IMG/VR virus record: IMGVR_UViG_3300026078_000017
Span: 186,001-250,000 of that record
From: a virus
Length of the DNA: 64,000 nucleotides
Strand: one strand, 5' to 3'
A program made the position numbers and the translations under genes. Within the stretch, counting starts at the first letter, position 1, and each line of letters begins with the position of its first letter. Under the pieces are notes generated by a model. That model was not told where the DNA came from and made no database searches. It saw only the letters and a list, made by a program, of their open reading frames with translations. Shown one piece after another: positions 53,398 through 60,825 of the stretch.

Positions 53398-53965
53398 ACC
53401 ATTTAAATAGATGACCACAAATACCCAAATCAACTTATTCCCAAATATCCACTTATTGCCAATATGAACAAATGCCAATATCAATAAAACAAATATCCAT
53501 ATAACCAATAATCAACCCACCATAATAAAACATGCTCATCATCCCAGGATCCCTAGAAGCACTCGCCATCCTCATAGTCACCCTCACTATGGCATATACC
53601 CTCTTCTACCTCCTCTCAGATAATGACCACTAACCCATAAAGACACTGAGTGGCGAGAGTGAGAGATACAGAGAGAGAGAACACACCCACGTCCTCCCCT
53701 AAGATTTTCTGAGATTTATCAGGCGTTTTTCTTCGCAAAGTTTCAGAAGTTGACAAAAGGGTGAGACCCAACCCCTAATTTACACCTCCACCCTCTTTTG
53801 GAATTCCCAGGTTTCCCCTTAGTTCTCAGACACTTACAAAGATTTCCCTAAAGAGTGTGGTTTTGGGTGTGTTTAGAATTCCCTAAGGAATTCCATATGT
53901 GGCGGCAGTTCTGGTTTCTCTTTTGGGGATTACACAAGATTTGAGGTTGATACCAAAATATCCTT
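53398..53965. other. Gene-poor regulatory-looking stretch
   Basis: About 570 bases without a convincing gene. It contains an AT-rich part with repeated CCAAATATCCA/TGCCAATAT-type words (53410-53520), a GA-run (53650-53685), and C-rich text. A perfect dyad, GAATTCC, CTAA, GGAATTC, lies at 53876-53893. A TTGATACC word just upstream of the 53966 start matches the dyad cluster at 56127-56227. Possibly a promoter/operator or replication-linked region; nothing more definite can be said. Confidence 0.4.
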
Positions 53966-55375
53966 ATGCGAAATTCCTCCTCCAAGTCCAAGTCCCCGGT
54001 TTCTAAGAAAACCAAACAGCCAAGGAAACACCTGGCAAAACAGCAGGCCAAAAACAACAAGAAGATGTCTTCCAAAAAGCAGCAGACTCAGAAGGAGAGT
54101 CTGTTAAGCCTGAAGTCTGGTGGGACATTTCCTAGAAGTGTAAGTTCTTCTTCTGCTGGTACCTGGAGTGTTCAACCAGTTTCCTCCACCGGAATACCTT
54201 CCACAAGCAACAGCACCACATTTGAACTAAAGAAGGCAATGTCCTCTCGACTCTTACACAAGGTCAAGGCATTTACTCCTGGGGAGATGGTTTTGAAAAA
54301 GCTAGCTGTGATGGAGTACATCGACCTGTACCTGAGGATTCTGAAAAAGGTGAACTCCACAAACACGCCATCCCTTGGAGGTTTAGGGGGAAGTCCAAAT
54401 GTGGTTATTGCCACTTCTGGGTACTCGGTGTCTCTCAGTCCAATCACCACTTCCACGCCAATGTCCACAAGCACCTCAGTGTCTGTTGGTGGTAGTAAAC
54501 CAATAAACCTGGGTTCGGCTTTTACACACATTGGTGGGTCGTCTTCTCCTTCCTCAGGTGCCTCGGTTGAACTTACCATTCTCCCACAACCCCAGTTTTC
54601 TAAAATAGACATGGAAGTCACCTTCGACGGGTCAGAGCTTGAAGAGGTAGTTTACAAAACCAAAAGCAAGCAAGCCGAGCCAGCCAAGTCAACCGCAAAG
54701 AAGGCAACCAAAAAGCTGGCCCAGGAGAAGGAAGGACCAATAACCAAGTCCTTGAGAGAAGCCACAGAAGGGTTGCCATCCTTTGCCAATATGTCCCCGG
54801 CAGGCATCCTGGGAACCTTGATTTCCGATAACCTAAACCCTGGGTTGAAGGATGCTGGAAATCTGGAAAGAGACATCACCAAGTCAACCTCTGCCACGGA
54901 CGTGATCTTTGCCGAAATGCTCCTGTGTGTGTCCAAGCCTTTTTTGAAAAAGAGGGACATCGAAAAGGAACAGGAAGAAGTCGAAAAACAACTCACCTTC
55001 AAGTTTCATGGACAAGGAGACAGGTCAGACTCTTCTTCCTCCATTACACCAGAACACCTCAGGGACTACGACCTGTCGAAACTGGAAAACCTGGAAGTCA
55101 CCACAGACCACACAGAAGACAGCGATGAAGAAGACCCAAAAGGGCTTTGGTCCAAGTCACTCGACACCGGCGGATTCACCTTTTCTGGAAGTTCTGCTGG
55201 GTATTTCGGAGAAGCCAACACGATCTTTCAGGAGTTCTGGAACCTTGAGAAAAACTGCAAGGTCGAGGTTGCCCTGAGTGCCTTTGAACCAAAACACCTG
55301 GAGGTCTATGACCCACAGGGGATTCACAAAAACTGGAAGTCCCTGTCAACCTTGAAGAAAGACCTTGGCGAGTAG
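53966..55375 (+). CDS. Hypothetical protein, S/T/K-rich
   Basis: A 469-residue protein of low complexity at the N-terminus ('MRNSSSKSKSPVSKKTKQPR'), with a T/S-rich middle ('TSTPMSTSTSVSVGGSKPIN'), a helical part ('ATDVIFAEMLLCVSKPFLKK') and an acidic segment ('TTDHTEDSDEEDPKGLW'). The start is not supported by a clear Shine-Dalgarno element; ATG 54065 is an alternative. It is followed by the 55381 gene after five bases. Unknown function; perhaps a virion or host-interaction protein. Confidence 0.58.
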   Translation: MRNSSSKSKSPVSKKTKQPRKHLAKQQAKNNKKMSSKKQQTQKESLLSLKSGGTFPRSVSSSSAGTWSVQPVSSTGIPSTSNSTTFELKKAMSSRLLHKVKAFTPGEMVLKKLAVMEYIDLYLRILKKVNSTNTPSLGGLGGSPNVVIATSGYSVSLSPITTSTPMSTSTSVSVGGSKPINLGSAFTHIGGSSSPSSGASVELTILPQPQFSKIDMEVTFDGSELEEVVYKTKSKQAEPAKSTAKKATKKLAQEKEGPITKSLREATEGLPSFANMSPAGILGTLISDNLNPGLKDAGNLERDITKSTSATDVIFAEMLLCVSKPFLKKRDIEKEQEEVEKQLTFKFHGQGDRSDSSSSITPEHLRDYDLSKLENLEVTTDHTEDSDEEDPKGLWSKSLDTGGFTFSGSSAGYFGEANTIFQEFWNLEKNCKVEVALSAFEPKHLEVYDPQGIHKNWKSLSTLKKDLGE

Positions 55376-55380
55376 TTCCC

Positions 55381-55956
55381 GTGAGTTCCTCAATCGCCAA
55401 GTTCCAAAAAGTCCTAAGAGACGCAGCTCGGTATCAAATCATCAAAAGGATGAACGAGATCGAGGCCGAAACAGACTTTGAGTCCAGTTGTTACCTTGCT
55501 GAGTCTACAAATAGTGTTGACATAACCCCCGAGATAACCAAAATGGCAAACCCAAGTTCTGACGATGAGAAACCCCTGGATGCAGACCTTCACGAAACCC
55601 TTAGGGCCAAGTATGGGACCTATGCTATTCCAAAATACATGTATGGTCAAGCTTTGGCACAAGGCAGTCTTTACAAAAGAAACGACAAGGGTGTTCCGGA
55701 CTGGGACAGAGGCAGAGTTACTTCCTCTTCTGGTATAGGAGACCCAAACCAGTATCTCTTCACCCAAAGTAACACAACGATTCCCTTGAACTACGCCTTC
55801 AAGACTGGTGACATCATTCTGATAACTTCAAGCCCACAGGCAGAACAGCCCTGGCAAAACGTCCTGGTGCTCCACAATAACGCCAGAGCCAGACTTTACA
55901 CAAACCCCGAGATTCTGTTGTACTGGGACCTTGTGAGCGAACCTGAGGTCAAGTAA
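55381..55956 (+). CDS. Hypothetical protein with GD-barrel C-terminus
   Basis: A 191-residue protein with a GTG start five bases after the previous stop. The N-terminal 120 residues are unrecognised. The C-terminal 60 residues ('YAFKTGDIILITSS', 'WQNVLVLHNN', 'EILLYWDLVSE') follow the pattern of the small tandem family that begins about 300 bases downstream. The gene may represent an ancestral or specialised fused form. A hairpin resembling a terminator follows the stop. Confidence 0.6.
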   Translation: MSSSIAKFQKVLRDAARYQIIKRMNEIEAETDFESSCYLAESTNSVDITPEITKMANPSSDDEKPLDADLHETLRAKYGTYAIPKYMYGQALAQGSLYKRNDKGVPDWDRGRVTSSSGIGDPNQYLFTQSNTTIPLNYAFKTGDIILITSSPQAEQPWQNVLVLHNNARARLYTNPEILLYWDLVSEPEVK

Positions 55957-55971
55957 GGGATTTCAAAGTCC

Positions 55972-55995
55972 AAAATTCTCCCGGGAATTTTTTCC
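55972..55995 (+). terminator. Intrinsic terminator-like hairpin
   Basis: AAAATTC, TCCCGG, GAATTTT, then a further TT-run: a 7-bp stem whose centre can also pair as CCCGGG, followed by six T. It lies 15 bases after the stop of the 55381 gene. A second, weaker copy (GGGAAATTCCC, then T6) follows at about 55999-56023. Confidence 0.5.
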
Positions 55996-56071
55996 ACAGG
56001 GAAATTCCCCAGGAAATTTTTTCCAAAATTGAAATTGGAATTTGAAAATTGACTTGCGCCAAAAAGTACAG

Positions 56072-56227
56072 GGGTCAAGCCTATTAACACAATAGGAACC
56101 CCCGGTCATTATGGACGTGGGGGGGTGGGGTCAATTTGATACCCCTGGTAGGGGTGGGGGTCAATACCCCCAATTGACGGGTATCAAGTTCGATACAGTG
56201 TCAAGTGTAGGTATCAAACGAGATACC
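56072..56227. repeat. Cluster of GGTATC/GATACC dyads (operator or iteron array)
   Basis: Within 156 bases there are four dyads with centres 25-30 bases apart: GGGGTCAATTTGATACCCC (56127-56145), GGGGGT-CAAT-ACCCCC (56156-56171), GTATC-N6-GATAC (56181-56196) and GGTATC-N6-GATACC (56210-56227). The word GGnTCAA or GGTATCAA also appears near 56072 and 56198, and a six-base dyad CCTATT-AACAC-AATAGG sits at 56080-56096. TTGACA abuts the last dyad. The array precedes the tandem gene set, so operators for an early promoter are a fair guess; replication iterons are an alternative. Confidence 0.6.
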
Positions 56228-56261
56228 TTGACAAGGCATGTGATGTATGCTAGGGTGTATC

Positions 56262-56471
56262 ATGTCTGAGTGGCATCACAACTGGCAGCCTGGGTATCTA
56301 TATAGGTGCATACATCATCATGGCACATGGATTGCACCTGGCGACTTAGTTTTGTTATTGAATGAAGGTGGTGATGGTCGGTATGAGGTGTATCACTTCC
56401 GTCTTGGACAGAAGGCATTGGTATTGCATCATGATGCGGTGTGGCATTTTAAGTTAGAAGCCAAGCTTTGA
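56262..56471 (+). CDS. Tandem GD-barrel family member 1
   Basis: A 69-residue protein, first of the array. 'PGYLYRCIHHHGTWI' is followed by the family core 'APGDLVLLLNE' and 'RYEVYHFRLGQK'. Start ATG 56262 ('MSEWHHNW') was chosen over one 15 bases upstream because it begins the conserved layout. It begins 35 bases after the dyad cluster. Histidine-rich, with no catalytic motif. Confidence 0.6.
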   Translation: MSEWHHNWQPGYLYRCIHHHGTWIAPGDLVLLLNEGGDGRYEVYHFRLGQKALVLHHDAVWHFKLEAKL

Positions 56472-56479
56472 GGGTCAAC

Positions 56480-56752
56480 ATGGAAAATTGTTCTACTGAG
56501 GAGAAGGAGCATTTGTCTTTAACCAACATGCCTAGGGTTGGCGACTTGGTTTGGTTACCGAATTACTACACTCCGCACTTATATCTTGTGATACAAAATC
56601 CGGTAGTATCATGGTTGAACTCTACTGATGGATATTTGGTGGAGTTTTTGTGTGTTGACATGGTGACGCAGAGAAAAGGACTTCAGTGTTTCGAGCAGTA
56701 TCCCGATATTTGTATCGATAGCGATTATCGGATCATGTCGAGGTTTTGTTGA
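56480..56752 (+). CDS. Tandem GD-barrel family member 2
   Basis: A 90-residue protein with the core 'MPRVGDLVWLPNYYTPHLYL' and 'YLVEFLCVDMVTQ'. ATG 56480 is preceded by GAGGGTC, a good Shine-Dalgarno element; a TTG start at 56468 would overlap the preceding gene. A cysteine-bearing C-terminus ('FEQYPDICIDSDYRIMSRFC') differs from its neighbours. Confidence 0.65.
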   Translation: MENCSTEEKEHLSLTNMPRVGDLVWLPNYYTPHLYLVIQNPVVSWLNSTDGYLVEFLCVDMVTQRKGLQCFEQYPDICIDSDYRIMSRFC

Positions 56753-56783
56753 CATGTTGTCATGGGTCTGCTAGTGTGAGAGG

Positions 56784-57017
56784 GTGGAAGAGAACGTTGG
56801 AAAGTTATTGAGGGCGAAGGGATCCTGTCGAGCCTGGGCTTTGGTCTCAGTTGGGGAAGTGATTTGTCTTATCCATCCTTCGGATATCATTTTGGTCTTG
56901 AGGTGGCATAACTCACATTTTATTGTGTGGGACTTGACACAGCAATGCATGTACGAGGTTTTCTTTCTAGATTTTGCGCGTATGGACTGGGAAGAGGTAA
57001 CGAGTGAAGGATTCTGA
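56784..57017 (+). CDS. Tandem GD-barrel family member 3
   Basis: A 77-residue protein, GTG start at 56784, 31 bases after the previous stop. 'WALVSVGEVICLI', 'DIILVLRWHNSHFIVWDLTQ' match the family strands G-[DE]-[IV], L-V-L and W-D-L. The divergence from its neighbours is high. Confidence 0.58.
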   Translation: MEENVGKLLRAKGSCRAWALVSVGEVICLIHPSDIILVLRWHNSHFIVWDLTQQCMYEVFFLDFARMDWEEVTSEGF

Positions 57018-57312
57018 CTTTGGTGGGCTTTATAAGCCTTTGAGACGTGTTCCTAGGGCTGGGGATATTCTCTTGCAGGATTTTCCTCGGTGGGCTAGTG
57101 GCGAGCTTGGAATCTACATGGTAACCTCAGAGCCTGCATATCACACCACCAAGAGTCCATATTTGCCGCCAGGGACTTTAATTTGGCACATTGACTTGTG
57201 GAACTTGGTTGACTATGGATTTACGTGGTGGGAGCCGCAGGGTTTGGAAGATGGTAAGTTGACTTCTGAGAGTGTGCAAGGGTGGTATTTGGCGACTTAT
57301 GACAAAGTCTAG
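57004..57312 (+). CDS. Tandem GD-barrel family member 4
   Basis: A 102-residue protein with a GTG start overlapping the previous gene by 14 bases. Core 'VPRAGDILLQDFPRWASGEL', 'IYMVTSEPAYHTT' and 'LIWHIDLWNLVDYGFTWW', one of the most tryptophan-rich members. The longer loop between strands accounts for its length. Confidence 0.62.
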   Translation: MKDSDFGGLYKPLRRVPRAGDILLQDFPRWASGELGIYMVTSEPAYHTTKSPYLPPGTLIWHIDLWNLVDYGFTWWEPQGLEDGKLTSESVQGWYLATYDKV

Positions 57313-57616
57313 CAAAAATCTTGTGCCGGCAACCTTTGTGCCAGAGGTTGGGGAGATTTATAGGATTAAGGGAAATTATGGCCGTGGCAATAGCAGCGTG
57401 CCATTTTACACAATCAATGACCGTTTGTCAGGGGATTTTAGTTTCTTGCACACGGGTGATCTTGTTCTTTTTCTTTGTGAGGAGGAGAATTCTCACTGGA
57501 AAGGCACGCCTTATGCTTGTAAGTGGTGGAAGGTCTTTGACTTGAAGAATCTTTTGGTTGGACATATCATGGATGACACCAGGACGATTGAGAGCTTGTC
57601 TAAGGACTTGGCATGA
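57299..57616 (+). CDS. Tandem GD-barrel family member 5
   Basis: A 105-residue protein. ATG 57299 ('MTKSSKNLVP') overlaps the previous gene. It contains both sub-type cores: 'VPEVGEIYRIKGNYG' and 'LHTGDLVLFLCEEENS', then 'WWKVFDLKNLLVGHIMDD'. This helps to align the two sub-types of the array. Confidence 0.63.
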   Translation: MTKSSKNLVPATFVPEVGEIYRIKGNYGRGNSSVPFYTINDRLSGDFSFLHTGDLVLFLCEEENSHWKGTPYACKWWKVFDLKNLLVGHIMDDTRTIESLSKDLA

Positions 57617-57879
57617 AAATTGACTTACAGGTTGGCGACGTGTTTCAGACCAAAGCCACAAGTCACGCGTGGATTGGGCCAAAGTATTTGTTACTTGACA
57701 AATGTCCGATTGAACCAAAATACGGCAATTTTGAGTCGGCGTTTGCACTTGACCTTGACAAGTGTGAATGTTTCAGGTTTGCTATTGCGAGCGACAGCAC
57801 ACAGTTGACCATGGGTTATGAGTTAACGGTTTGGTCTATGTCAGGCAAGATGAAAATCTATACCAGTGAAATGTTATGA
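57613..57879 (+). CDS. Tandem GD-barrel family member 6
   Basis: An 88-residue protein with an ATGA overlap. 'DLQVGDVFQTKATSHAWIGP', 'KYLLLDKCPIEPKYGNFE' and 'ALDLDKCECFRF' follow the family order. The C-terminus 'MGYELTVWSMSGKMKIYT' adds two more strands. Confidence 0.62.
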   Translation: MKIDLQVGDVFQTKATSHAWIGPKYLLLDKCPIEPKYGNFESAFALDLDKCECFRFAIASDSTQLTMGYELTVWSMSGKMKIYTSEML

Positions 57880-58169
57880 CGTGTGAGTGCAAAAACTGTT
57901 GTTTCGTCCGCAAGCAAGAATTGCCTATGTGGACCTTTGGTGAACGTCCACCGAGGGTTGGTGACCATATCTTTCTTGACACGCCATCCAACATTTTCAG
58001 ACGACACAAGGCATCACACTTGATACTTTCGATTGACGAGCATGAAGATGAGTGGAAAATGTTCAAGTATTTTACACAGACGATTCAATACATGGACGGC
58101 AAGGATTCTAGGTCGCCATTGAATCTCAAAGTCACAGACAGTTATTGGTTGCTTGGAAGTGTGGATTGA
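57876..58169 (+). CDS. Tandem GD-barrel family member 7
   Basis: A 97-residue protein. The N-terminus has four cysteines ('MTCECKNCCFVRKQE') before the core 'PPRVGDHIFLDTPSN' and 'SHLILSIDEHEDEWKMFKYF'. The cysteine set may bind metal and is unique among the copies. ATGA overlap with the previous gene. Confidence 0.6.
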   Translation: MTCECKNCCFVRKQELPMWTFGERPPRVGDHIFLDTPSNIFRRHKASHLILSIDEHEDEWKMFKYFTQTIQYMDGKDSRSPLNLKVTDSYWLLGSVD

Positions 58170-58188
58170 GGTATACTAGGTAATTGCG

Positions 58189-58461
58189 ATGTTTGAGAGA
58201 CCTTTATTTCCTCCTGTGTGTGAGTCTGGCATGTTATATGTGGTAACACACGCCATGCCATTTTACAAAAATTGTTTTGTAAATGTTCCACCTGACCTAT
58301 TGCCAACGATGTTGACTGGTCACAAGGTTTTGCCTCTTGGACCGATTCATGCACTTGAGTACAACTTCCAGCAAATATGGAATTTGACGTCAGGACATAT
58401 TGGGTTTGTGTTTGGTCCAACCACTTATCACTTTAGGAAGCTTGAGGAAGATGGCTTATAA
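58189..58461 (+). CDS. Tandem GD-barrel family member 8 (diverged)
   Basis: A 90-residue protein. 'FPPVCESGMLYVVTHAMPFY' and 'EYNFQQIWNLTSGHIGFVFG' align with the family strands, but the G-D pair at the first core is 'SGMLYVV', so this copy is more distant. Starts 19 bases after the previous stop. Confidence 0.5.
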   Translation: MFERPLFPPVCESGMLYVVTHAMPFYKNCFVNVPPDLLPTMLTGHKVLPLGPIHALEYNFQQIWNLTSGHIGFVFGPTTYHFRKLEEDGL

Positions 58462-58711
58462 CGAGCAAAAGCCTGAGGCTGGTGATGTGTGGATTGTCAC
58501 AAAGACAAGTGGCACTTATGTAAGTGTACCTGCCAGCATTTTCGGTTCCAACGAACATCGTGTAGCAAAACATATACCATATGGCACGTATGTTTTGTTT
58601 CTTGAGAATGCACAATTTAAGAATGCAAATGGCACTGCCATTATGGTAAATGGAGAAAAATGTTGGGTATCTCCGTATTATCTTCACGGAATAAGCCCGA
58701 TTCGAGGATGA
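58451..58711 (+). CDS. Tandem GD-barrel family member 9
   Basis: An 86-residue protein. ATG 58451 ('MAYNEQKPEAGDVWIV') has GAGGAAG upstream and overlaps the previous gene by 11 bases. The core 'EAGDVWIVTKT', 'IPYGTYVLFLENAQ' and 'EKCWVSPYYLHG' define the PYG-x-Y-x-LFLE sub-type shared with the next gene, which looks like a recent duplicate. Confidence 0.66.
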   Translation: MAYNEQKPEAGDVWIVTKTSGTYVSVPASIFGSNEHRVAKHIPYGTYVLFLENAQFKNANGTAIMVNGEKCWVSPYYLHGISPIRG

Positions 58712-58714
58712 CTT

Positions 58715-58978
58715 ATGAGAGGCGCAAAGTTACCAAAAAAGGGTGACATCTGGATTGTCAAGTCACATTCGGTTTATGTGAGGGTTCCAGGCGCGTCACC
58801 TTATGCGGATATCACTACTCGATACGCAATTCCTGTGCCATACGGGTCATACCTCTTATTTCTTGAAGATATGCGGGATTTTCCAGAGCAGGTTGAAGTT
58901 TTGTGGAAAAATCAAAAGTGTTGGATAACATTTAGTTATGTGACTCAACACATGCAAGACATGGAGAGATTGAAGTGA
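58715..58978 (+). CDS. Tandem GD-barrel family member 10
   Basis: An 87-residue protein. 'KLPKKGDIWIVKSHSVYVRV', 'VPYGSYLLFLEDMRDF' and 'NQKCWITFSYVTQ' are near-parallel to the preceding gene, so the pair is the clearest duplication of the array. Starts three bases after the previous stop. Confidence 0.66.
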   Translation: MRGAKLPKKGDIWIVKSHSVYVRVPGASPYADITTRYAIPVPYGSYLLFLEDMRDFPEQVEVLWKNQKCWITFSYVTQHMQDMERLK

Positions 58979-58980
58979 CG

Positions 58981-59289
58981 ATGACACCAGAAGAAAAAGA
59001 CAACTTGACAAGCGTTTTCTACCTGCTCATGCGGGATTATGTTCCAACTGGCACAATTGCAAAGCTCGTGCAGGACTTGGAGAAACATCCAGGTCCGCAC
59101 GAGTTTACGAGCAAGTATCTTGCGGCTTACGCTGGCGAGCTTGTAGAACGCATCGCTAAGGTGCCGCAAAGCCCTTCTTCCAATAAACCTTCGCCTTCCT
59201 TGGAAAGTCTACGGAAGGAGATTGAGGTTTTGCGGCAGAAGATTGCCGAGATGGGTCCGATTCGGAATGACGGTTTCCAGGACCCGTAA
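58981..59289 (+). CDS. Helical hypothetical protein in the array
   Basis: A 102-residue protein that does not share the barrel motifs. It has helices ('MTPEEKDNLTSVFYLLMRDY', 'AKLVQDLEKHPGPHEFTSKY') and a C-terminal coiled coil ('SLRKEIEVLRQKIAEMG'). GTG 58975, giving a GTGA overlap, is an alternative start. It ends four bases before the stop of a leftward gene. Confidence 0.6.
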   Translation: MTPEEKDNLTSVFYLLMRDYVPTGTIAKLVQDLEKHPGPHEFTSKYLAAYAGELVERIAKVPQSPSSNKPSPSLESLRKEIEVLRQKIAEMGPIRNDGFQDP

Positions 59290-59293
59290 ACAC

Positions 59294-59518
59294 TCAGATC
59301 TTATCATGTTGCCAATATTTGGCAATGAGAGAAATAATTTCTTCTTTCTCAACCTGCCCTGTCTTGAGGTTGAGTTTAGTTAGTGTGTAATAATTCCGGC
59401 CATCGGGCTTTTCCACACGTAACACTAAGTGAATGGATTTGGTCTCAAGGTGGGTGATTAGGTCGCCTGGGGACAGGTCAGTGACCAGAATCTCTTTGTA
59501 GTGGGAAAGCCTAGTCAC
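59294..59518 (-). CDS. GD-barrel family member on the opposite strand
   Basis: A 74-residue protein with the core 'DLSPGDLITHLETKSIHLVL' and 'YTLTKLNLKTGQVEKEE'. GTG 59518 overlaps the stop of the 57-residue gene by three bases. It shows that the array is not confined to one strand. Function unknown. Confidence 0.6.
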   Translation of the reverse strand: MTRLSHYKEILVTDLSPGDLITHLETKSIHLVLRVEKPDGRNYYTLTKLNLKTGQVEKEEIISLIAKYWQHDKI

Positions 59519-59688
59519 GTTGCCGATTCTGCCAGAAGAGCGTGAGCCCTTGCCTGAGAGTCTTCCTGGTACTGACGCTCACGTGAGGAGCTGAACCAGG
59601 TGAGGGATTTCAATCGACTCTGAATCAGGTCATCCTGAGACTTTTCGACGTTGGACTTCTTGCGCTTGGGGTTCTTGTTGGTCGGCAT
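59515..59688 (-). CDS. 57-residue basic hypothetical protein
   Basis: A short gene, ATG 59688 to TGA 59515, encoding a lysine-rich start ('MPTNKNPKRKKSNVEKSQDD') and a helical end ('YQEDSQARAHALLAESAT'). It is coupled by GTGA to the leftward family gene. There is no Shine-Dalgarno element close to the ATG, which lowers the confidence. Confidence 0.5.
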   Translation of the reverse strand: MPTNKNPKRKKSNVEKSQDDLIQSRLKSLTWFSSSRERQYQEDSQARAHALLAESAT

Positions 59689-59712
59689 AAGGAGATATTA
59701 GCAGAAACGACA

Positions 59713-59745
59713 AAGGGAGCAACCTATTTTTGTAGGTGCTCCCTT
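59713..59745. terminator. Strong hairpin, probable terminator
   Basis: AAGGGAGCA(A)CCTA, a short T-rich loop, then TAGGTGCTCCCTT: a 13-bp stem with one bulged A. It lies just downstream of the stop of the leftward 196-residue gene, before the 57-residue gene. T-rich text follows in both directions, so it can stop transcription of either strand. Confidence 0.65.
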
Positions 59746-59750
59746 CTTAT

Positions 59751-60341
59751 TCAGCGTCGGCAAATCGTTGGTTGTTTCACACGAACCCAATCCTCGTGAG
59801 GATCCAAGGCAAGCAAGGTATCTAGATTCTTGGAACAAACGAACATGGACACCGGCCCAGCCCCTTCACTTTCGCTCAGAAAGTCGTTGTACTCACTTGC
59901 AACCATCCGAGTCCATACGAAACATGCCGGACTATCGAACATGCGTGAAGGCTTGGGCAAGTGATTGAAATTTCGTCCGTTACTGAACGATTGAGTGTGA
60001 GAGAAAAGGGCATTTGCCAGATTCTCCATTTTCCAATCGTCGAACAAATTTGAGAAAAGACGAAAGCCATCCAAAGCATATCGTGATTTCTTGGCGTTTT
60101 CGCTTTTGCCAGTCCAGTAGATTCGATTGACTAGAACCTTACAGATCCGCGTCTGATGAGGCTTAGTGTGAGCTTCTCGAATCAACGATTCGGCTTCTTT
60201 GGCAGAATGGGCAGTAGTATAGTGCTCGTAAATGATCGCATCACGGTGGTTCGTGAAAGACTTCTCGCCACGATGCGAGCCCATGAGATCTTTGCGGGTA
60301 TCATTGCCACGGGCCAAAACCAAAACCTGATAGTCAGCCAT
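59751..60341 (-). CDS. Hypothetical protein, mixed alpha/beta
   Basis: A 196-residue protein ('MADYQVLVLARGNDTRKDLM' start), with 'SAKEAESLIREAHTKPHQTR' and 'ALDPHEDWVRVKQPTICRR' at the end. No recognised motif. GAGGATATAAA precedes the ATG. It is part of a leftward block (60752-59294) interrupting the rightward array, followed by a strong hairpin. Confidence 0.62.
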   Translation of the reverse strand: MADYQVLVLARGNDTRKDLMGSHRGEKSFTNHRDAIIYEHYTTAHSAKEAESLIREAHTKPHQTRICKVLVNRIYWTGKSENAKKSRYALDGFRLFSNLFDDWKMENLANALFSHTQSFSNGRNFNHLPKPSRMFDSPACFVWTRMVASEYNDFLSESEGAGPVSMFVCSKNLDTLLALDPHEDWVRVKQPTICRR

Positions 60342-60425
60342 TTTATATCCTCGGTGTTTGTCAGTCGCCCTGTGCTGTTGACAAAGAACGTTTTACCAGA
60401 ATCTCAGAGACGTGCAAGGATTATT

Positions 60426-60752
60426 TTAGCGTCCAACCACTGACACAGGACAACCATGCGTCAAAAGAAAATCTTGACGACGAAGTGGAGAAGTGTGCCA
60501 AAATTCTGTTCGCAATCGAACGATGCAGGAAATCCGGGAAATTGGTTCACGTGAACATAACATTGGCACAACAATTGGCAGACATTGATCAAGCATACGA
60601 TAGCCGTGTGACTGCACGCGGTCTTCACCAGCACCATAAATAGGACCTGACGCAAAAGATCCACGATCAAGTCGAGTCACGTAAACACGCGGTCCACAAC
60701 CGCTTCCAAGACTGCTGAATAGAACCAACAGAACTAACAGAAAACTTTTCAT
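60426..60752 (-). CDS. Putative lipoprotein
   Basis: A 108-residue protein. 'MKSFLLVLLVLFSSLGSGCG' looks like a lipoprotein signal peptide with cysteine at position 19, though the residues before the cysteine (LGSG) are not a perfect lipobox. The rest has no known fold. An outer-surface lipoprotein could act in superinfection exclusion; this is an inference. Another frame of the same DNA is also open (60461-60670), which lowers confidence. Confidence 0.45.
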   Translation of the reverse strand: MKSFLLVLLVLFSSLGSGCGPRVYVTRLDRGSFASGPIYGAGEDRVQSHGYRMLDQCLPIVVPMLCSREPISRISCIVRLRTEFWHTSPLRRQDFLLTHGCPVSVVGR

Positions 60753-60825
60753 CCTACACTTTATCACACCTTCCCAATGAGTCAAGGATTGACATTGGCT
60801 TTCTTTCTGCTACTCTTCCCAGGTC

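Noticed and set aside
53398-53508. Hydrophobic N-terminal extension of the 52456-53397 gene
   Set aside because: It is translated from an AT-rich repeat tract, and a TATTTAA box sits just upstream of a later ATG, as for phoH.
53532-53633. 33-codon hydrophobic frame on the plus strand
   Set aside because: It has no ribosome-binding site and lies in biased C/T-rich repeat text where such frames arise by chance.
53650-53685. GA-rich repeat as a possible CRISPR or satellite
   Set aside because: It is a single short purine run with no unique spacers; no CRISPR array is visible in the window.
60461-60670. Alternative minus-strand frame within the lipoprotein gene
   Set aside because: Its sequence is low-quality (many C, V, L, no start signal), while the longer frame has a signal peptide.
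60753-60825. Sigma-70 promoters in the divergent gap
   Set aside because: TTGACA (plus) and TTGACT (minus) are present, but no matching -10 element at a proper distance could be found, so I do not annotate promoters.
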